A DNA stretch of 10,481 nucleotides. It comes from Acidobacteriota bacterium. GTDB taxonomy: Bacteria > Acidobacteriota > Terriglobia > Terriglobales > Acidobacteriaceae. Positions within the stretch are counted from its first letter, which is position 1, and every line of letters starts with the position of its first letter. Positions 8,150-10,481 of the stretch are shown here, in pieces. The notes below the pieces were generated by a model. That model ran no database searches and was not told where the DNA came from. It worked only from the letters and a program-made list of their open reading frames with translations. The stretch spans positions 1 to 10,481 of the forward strand of contig QHVR01000578.1 of the NCBI GenBank assembly GCA_003223595.1, read 5' to 3'. The position numbers were made by a program, and so were the translations under genes.

Positions 8150-8213
8150 GGTGATATAGCCCTCATGCGCGCGAGATGGCCCGCGCTGGTTCGGTCAAAC
8201 TTTGCCGTTCTGG

Positions 8214-8243
8214 GTGTGGGCATCACGGCTCACACTTTTTTTT
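8214..8243 (+). terminator. Plus-oriented intrinsic-terminator-like hairpin upstream of the receptor start
   Basis: On the plus strand GTGTGGGC (8214-8221) pairs with GCTCACAC (8228-8235) around an ATCACG loop, giving 8 pairs with one G-T wobble. It is followed at once by eight T residues (8236-8243). Read on the minus strand, the wobble becomes an A-C mismatch and the tract becomes A8 in front of the hairpin, so the signal works only for plus-strand transcription. No plus-strand gene precedes it; it would end transcription antisense to the receptor gene. Confidence 0.6.
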
Positions 8244-8267
8244 GCGGACTGAGACCCGGAGCGGAGA

Positions 8268-8287
8268 CTATTAAATCGTATGAATAG
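8268..8287. promoter_or_regulatory. Candidate operator palindrome at the receptor transcription start
   Basis: A 20-bp interrupted palindrome with outer arms CTATT and AATAG, centred on C8277/G8278, with 7 of 10 positions symmetric. A central CG flanked by A/T is typical of LacI-family operators. It spans the predicted start point (about 8277) of the receptor promoter, where a bound repressor would block initiation. It shares an ATCGT core with the palindrome at 9736-9749 beyond the LacI gene. Confidence 0.45.
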
Positions 8288-8313
8288 TGGCTTTAGCTTA
8301 TGGCCACTGTCAA
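8284..8313 (-). promoter_or_regulatory. Promoter of the TonB-dependent receptor gene
   Basis: On the minus strand a perfect TTGACA (8313-8308) is preceded by an A/T tract (CTTTTTTC) that may act as an UP-like element. The best -10 is CACTAT (8289-8284) at 18-bp spacing, a weak 3-of-6 match. The predicted leader is about 128 nt. The perfect -35 and the position ahead of the receptor support the call; the poor -10 suggests a need for activation or an unusual sigma preference. Confidence 0.5.
8287..8307. promoter_or_regulatory. Inverted repeat filling the receptor promoter spacer
   Basis: GTGGC (8287-8291) and GCCAC (8303-8307) are perfect inverted arms 11 bp apart. Inner TA dinucleotides are also symmetric, giving GTGGC-nn-TA-nnn-TA-nn-GCCAC. 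The element begins directly beside the -35 hexamer and reaches into the -10. Its odd-length symmetry differs from the neighbouring CG-centred palindrome, so a second regulator is possible. It could also be chance. Confidence 0.4.
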
Positions 8314-8398
8314 GAAAAAAGCGAGGGGGTGGTCACTTGCAGTGTAGGTGGGCGGAGAGAGTTTGGGGAGTGCATCCCCGGGGCCCCAGCGGGCGGAA

Positions 8399-8455
8399 TC
8401 TGTTGTTCTGACGGTGCAACGGAAGACAGTTGGGGGAAAGTCGCCGGGTTCTGAA
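8399..8455 (+). repeat. Imperfect direct repeat, copy 1
   Basis: This copy aligns with 8576-8634 over about 57 bp with small gaps. Shared blocks include GTTGTTC, GACGGA or ACGGA, GTTGGGG, AAAGTC and CGGGTTCTGAA. The distance between copies is about 177 bp. The strongest part is the 3' half (8429-8455). Both copies are non-coding. Confidence 0.65.
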
Positions 8456-8548
8456 CACGCGGCGGTTCCAGACTGTGCGAGAGACGCTTTTTTCGCCCCT
8501 CTGCGGTTCGGTTAGGTTAGGGTCCTTGGCGGGCTGCTAACAAGAACA

Positions 8549-8571
8549 GGGACGGGGACCGGGGACTAGGG
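8549..8571 (+). other. G-quadruplex motif
   Basis: Four G-runs of 3, 4, 4 and 3 (8549-8551, 8554-8557, 8561-8564, 8569-8571) are separated by loops AC, ACC and ACTA. This fits the canonical G3+N1-7 pattern on the plus strand. It is about 80 bp beyond the LacI stop, so the LacI transcript would carry the C-rich complement. Confidence 0.5.
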
Positions 8572-8575
8572 AACC

Positions 8576-8634
8576 TCTGGTTGTTCATGGATGGCGCGAC
8601 GGACCAGGTTGGGGAAAAGTCGGCGGGTTCTGAA
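8576..8634 (+). repeat. Imperfect direct repeat, copy 2
   Basis: The partner of 8399-8455. The conserved 3' half reads GGTTGGGGAAAAGTCGGCGG and then GTTCTGAA (8608-8634). It ends 14 bp before the LacI stop codon. The G-quadruplex motif lies between the two copies. Confidence 0.65.
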
Positions 8635-8648
8635 GTGCTTCGGTTGAT

Positions 8649-9695
8649 CTAAGCCAAGTTGCGGGTGGAGTCGCGGATCACTAGTTCTGGGGCCACTTTG
8701 CGGTGGGTGGTGGCCACATCACGTTTCTCCAGGACGGCGTTGATGCCGTCGACCACAATGCCCACGGCGGAGGCGCCCATGGATTCCATGGGCTGGCGCA
8801 CGGTGGTGAGCGAGGGGGTGTAGATGGCGGAGGTCGCCACATCATCGAAGCCGATCACGGAACACTGTTCGGGGACAGCGATTCCCGCCTTAGTGAGCGC
8901 GCGGATGGCGCCGAAGGCGCTCATGTCGTCGAAAGCCAGCAGGGCCGTAAACGAGCGCTTCTGGCGAATGAGTTCTTCGGTGAGTTTGCAGCCGGACTCG
9001 AAACTGGAAAGAGGATCTCGGGATTCCGGCAGATCCAGAATCAGTCGGGCATCGAGTTCCATGCCGGATTGCTTGGCCAGATTGCGGATGCCGCGCCAGC
9101 GCGGGGAACTATCCGTCAGGCCTTTGGGGCCGCGGATGAAGGCGATTCTGCGATGTCCGAGGGAGTACAAGTGCTCGAGAGCCAACTGGCCGCCGACCTC
9201 GTTGTCGACGATGACCGAACTCATAGTGTCGTTTTTCAATTCGCAGCCGATCATGGCGATGGGAATGCTGCTTTTTTCCAGGTCGGCGAGCAAATTGATA
9301 TCGAGAAAGAGCCAGTTGGCAATGACGATCAATCCTTCGATGCGGCGGTCCAGCAGCATTTCCAGATAGCGCTCGAAGCGGCTGCCCTCGTTGTGGACGT
9401 CGGTCAGCATGGGCAGGTAGTTCGACTGGTAAAGAGTGTTTTCAATGCCGCGAAGAATCAAGGTGCAGAAGGGGTCGGTCATGTCGAAGACCATGACTCC
9501 GACGGTGTGGCTGCGCTTGCTCCGCAGGGAACGCGCGAACTGGTTAGGACGATAGCCCAGCTTTTGCGCGGCGCGCTCGATGCGTTTCTTGGTGACCGCC
9601 GGGATGTAACGCGACAAGGGCGCGTTGTTCAGGACGATGGACACGGTGGTCGAGGAAAAACCGCTTTCCTTCGCCACATCACGAATGGTCACCAT
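8649..9695 (-). CDS. LacI-family transcriptional regulator
   Basis: A ligand-responsive DNA-binding repressor of 348 residues, a normal length. The N-terminal helix-turn-helix is TIRDVAKESGFSSTTVSIVL (3-22), with the hinge helix ARSLRSKRS (54-62), where L57 is in the position that wedges into the central CG of operators. The periplasmic-binding-protein-like effector domain is about 65-340 (GVMVFDMTDPFCTLILRGIE, HRRIAFIRGP, LLAFDDMSAFGAI, VIGFDDV, TTVRQPMESMGASA). The common VSRVLN of recognition helix 2 is VSIVLN here (I20 where E. coli LacI has Arg22), so operator preference probably differs. Family members usually bind sugars, but the effector cannot be read. The gene lies upstream of the receptor on the same strand and is divergent from the TPR gene, which suggests it controls the receptor. 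The start at 9695 has only a weak AAGG upstream, but the protein begins exactly at the family's N-terminus. Confidence 0.95.
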   Translation of the reverse strand: MVTIRDVAKESGFSSTTVSIVLNNAPLSRYIPAVTKKRIERAAQKLGYRPNQFARSLRSKRSHTVGVMVFDMTDPFCTLILRGIENTLYQSNYLPMLTDVHNEGSRFERYLEMLLDRRIEGLIVIANWLFLDINLLADLEKSSIPIAMIGCELKNDTMSSVIVDNEVGGQLALEHLYSLGHRRIAFIRGPKGLTDSSPRWRGIRNLAKQSGMELDARLILDLPESRDPLSSFESGCKLTEELIRQKRSFTALLAFDDMSAFGAIRALTKAGIAVPEQCSVIGFDDVATSAIYTPSLTTVRQPMESMGASAVGIVVDGINAVLEKRDVATTHRKVAPELVIRDSTRNLA

Positions 9696-9735
9696 GCAGG
9701 GGCCTTGCAGCGAACCGAAGAACTGAGGTGTATCA

Positions 9736-9749
9736 GAATATCGTTATTC
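9736..9749. promoter_or_regulatory. Candidate LacI-family autoregulatory operator
   Basis: GAATATCGTTATTC is a 14-bp palindrome with a central CG and one symmetric mismatch (GAATATC against GAATAAC). It lies in the divergent spacer about 40 bp upstream of the LacI start codon, within the predicted leader, a usual place for self-repression. The central CG flanked by A/T fits LacI-family operator geometry. It is also in reach of any promoter of the divergent TPR gene. Confidence 0.5.
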
Positions 9750-9793
9750 ATCCGCACCCGCGCCGCTTGAATTCCGAGCGAGCACTGGCGGAC

Positions 9794-9822
9794 ACTACAG
9801 CAGAGACGCATGCGAGTGTCAA
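9794..9822 (-). promoter_or_regulatory. Promoter of the LacI-family regulator gene
   Basis: On the minus strand a perfect TTGACA (9822-9817), a 17-bp spacer and TGTAGT (9799-9794, 4 of 6) make a good sigma-70-like promoter. The start point would be about 9787 and the leader about 92 nt. The -35 falls inside the first codons of the divergent TPR gene if that gene starts at 9810. Confidence 0.5.
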
Positions 9823-10481
9823 GGGCGAGCATCACATCGAATACTTTCGGAACGCTTCTGCTGCTGGCGGCCACAGCGCTTTGCGGAGCGCTGCAGGGAC
9901 AGCAAACACCGGCAGGGGCTGTGCGATCGGGCGCCGCAGACCCGGCGCAGATTTTTGCGCGCGGCCAAATGGCACTGCAGAACGGAAAACTGGACGAGGC
10001 CGAGAAAGCTTTTCGCGAGGTGCTGGAGGTCGATCCACAATCGGGCGCGGCATATACCAATCTCGGCGTGGTTTACATGCGGCGCAAGCAGTGGTCTAAG
10101 GCGGTAAGCACGCTGCAGAAAGCAGAGCGGCTGATGCCTGGGACTGCGGGAGTGCGGCTAAATATCGGGCTGGCGTATTACCGGCAGAATGAATTTCTGA
10201 AAGCGATTCCACCGTTGGAATCCGCGGTGCGCGAGCAGCCGGATGCGGTGCAGGCGCGATATCTGCTGGGCCTTTGCTATTTCTTCACCGATCGCTGGAA
10301 AGATGCGGCGACAACCCTCGAACCTCTGTGGCCGCAGGAGTCGGCCCATTTCCCCTACTTGTATGTGCTTAGTAATGCGGCACATCGGGCGGGAATGGAG
10401 AAGCTAGACACCCGGGCCGCGGAAGAACTCCTTAAGGTAGGAAATGACTCTCCGGAATACCATCTCTTCGCCGGAAAATAT
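9810..10481 (+). CDS. Exported tetratricopeptide-repeat protein, 3' end beyond the right edge
   Basis: An open frame of 224 codons from ATG 9810 to the window edge without a stop. Residues 1 to about 30 look like a signal peptide (MRVSRASITS, then the hydrophobic TLLLLAATALCGAL). C25 is not in a good lipobox (TALC), so a lipoprotein is unlikely. From residue 45 there are consecutive TPR units: about 45-78 (ARGQMALQNGKLDEAEKAFR), 79-112 (AYTNLGVVYMRRKQWSKAVS), 113-146 (VRLNIGLAYYRQNEFLKAI) and 147-180 (ARYLLGLCYFFTDRWKDAAT), with more likely after that. TPRs are protein-protein scaffolds, so this is probably a periplasmic or secreted adaptor; some acidobacterial TPR proteins go on to other domains, not visible here. 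The start was chosen because it gives a proper signal peptide; the Shine-Dalgarno is weak (AGCAGAGA), and GTG at 9816 is an alternative. It is divergent from the LacI gene. Confidence 0.8.
   Translation, partial: MRVSRASITSNTFGTLLLLAATALCGALQGQQTPAGAVRSGAADPAQIFARGQMALQNGKLDEAEKAFREVLEVDPQSGAAYTNLGVVYMRRKQWSKAVSTLQKAERLMPGTAGVRLNIGLAYYRQNEFLKAIPPLESAVREQPDAVQARYLLGLCYFFTDRWKDAATTLEPLWPQESAHFPYLYVLSNAAHRAGMEKLDTRAAEELLKVGNDSPEYHLFAGKY

Larger units (their letters stand above)
8314..8648. other. Gene-free region between the receptor promoter and the LacI stop
   Basis: No open frame with gene-like character is seen in these 335 bp. Contents are two imperfect direct repeats (8399-8455 and 8576-8634), a four-run G motif (8549-8571), overlapping palindromes CCCCGGGG and GGGGCCCC around 8376-8387, and an imperfect hairpin at 8480-8502 with the T6 run in its loop. 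No good LacI terminator was found, so readthrough from lacI into the receptor gene is possible. Confidence 0.6.

Noticed and set aside
8147..8166. Six-codon upstream frame (MRAISP, stop) overlapping the receptor ATG in an ATGA
   Set aside because: It has no Shine-Dalgarno of its own and could arise by chance; GAGGG serves the receptor start better.
8480..8502. Hairpin with T6 as a possible LacI terminator
   Set aside because: The T-run lies in the loop, not after the stem. The stem has a mismatch and, on the lacI strand, no T-tract follows.
8703..9770. 355-codon open frame on the plus strand opposite lacI
   Set aside because: It mirrors lacI nearly end to end and encodes a Gly/His/Asp-rich sequence with no recognisable fold.
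9728..10099. 123-codon plus-strand frame at the start of the TPR region
   Set aside because: It is out of frame with the TPR repeats. The frame from 9810 has a signal peptide and continuous TPR units to the edge.

Overview
The window most likely comes from an Acidobacteriota chromosome (Terriglobia-like, possibly a metagenome-assembled genome). The main evidence is the 1189-residue outer-membrane receptor, which joins an N-terminal carboxypeptidase-regulatory-like fold to an Oar-like TonB-dependent barrel. That architecture is greatly expanded in this phylum. The moderately high G+C and the gene style of the neighbours (a LacI regulator starting MVTIRDVAKESG, a secreted TPR protein) agree. 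No rRNA, tRNA, CRISPR array, integrase, transposase or phage gene was seen.

Layout from left to right. (a) 1-3060, minus strand: a probable operon read from right to left as atypical short-chain dehydrogenase, class I/II PLP aminotransferase, secreted amidohydrolase. The amidohydrolase runs off the left edge and is broken by a frameshift that coincides with a duplicated TGCA. (b) 3061-3195: a 135-bp divergent spacer holding a near-start TATAAT for the minus operon and a REP-like hairpin with a GTAG motif. (c) 3196-4395, plus strand: a Cys/Met-metabolism PLP enzyme of the cystathionine gamma-synthase/lyase type. (d) 4396-4579: a convergent spacer with a bidirectional terminator. (e) 4580-8149, minus strand: the TonB-dependent receptor. 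(f) 8150-8648: a 499-bp gene-free region. It holds the receptor's promoter with two adjoining palindromes, a plus-oriented terminator-like hairpin, a pair of imperfect direct repeats and a G-quadruplex motif. (g) 8649-9695, minus strand: a LacI-family repressor. (h) 9810 to the right edge, plus strand: an exported TPR protein, divergent from and partly overlapping the repressor's promoter.

How the parts may work together (inference): the LacI-type regulator lies directly upstream of the receptor and on the same strand, and palindromes with a central CG occur in both promoter regions. The simplest model is a ligand-responsive repressor controlling an outer-membrane uptake receptor and itself. 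The left-hand operon looks like small-molecule (amino- or oxo-acid) metabolism, but its substrate cannot be read from sequence. No clearly new multi-gene system was found. The most notable points are the frameshifted amidohydrolase, the SDR lacking the Tyr/Lys catalytic pair, the regulatory architecture of the receptor promoter, and the plus-oriented terminator just upstream of the receptor start codon.
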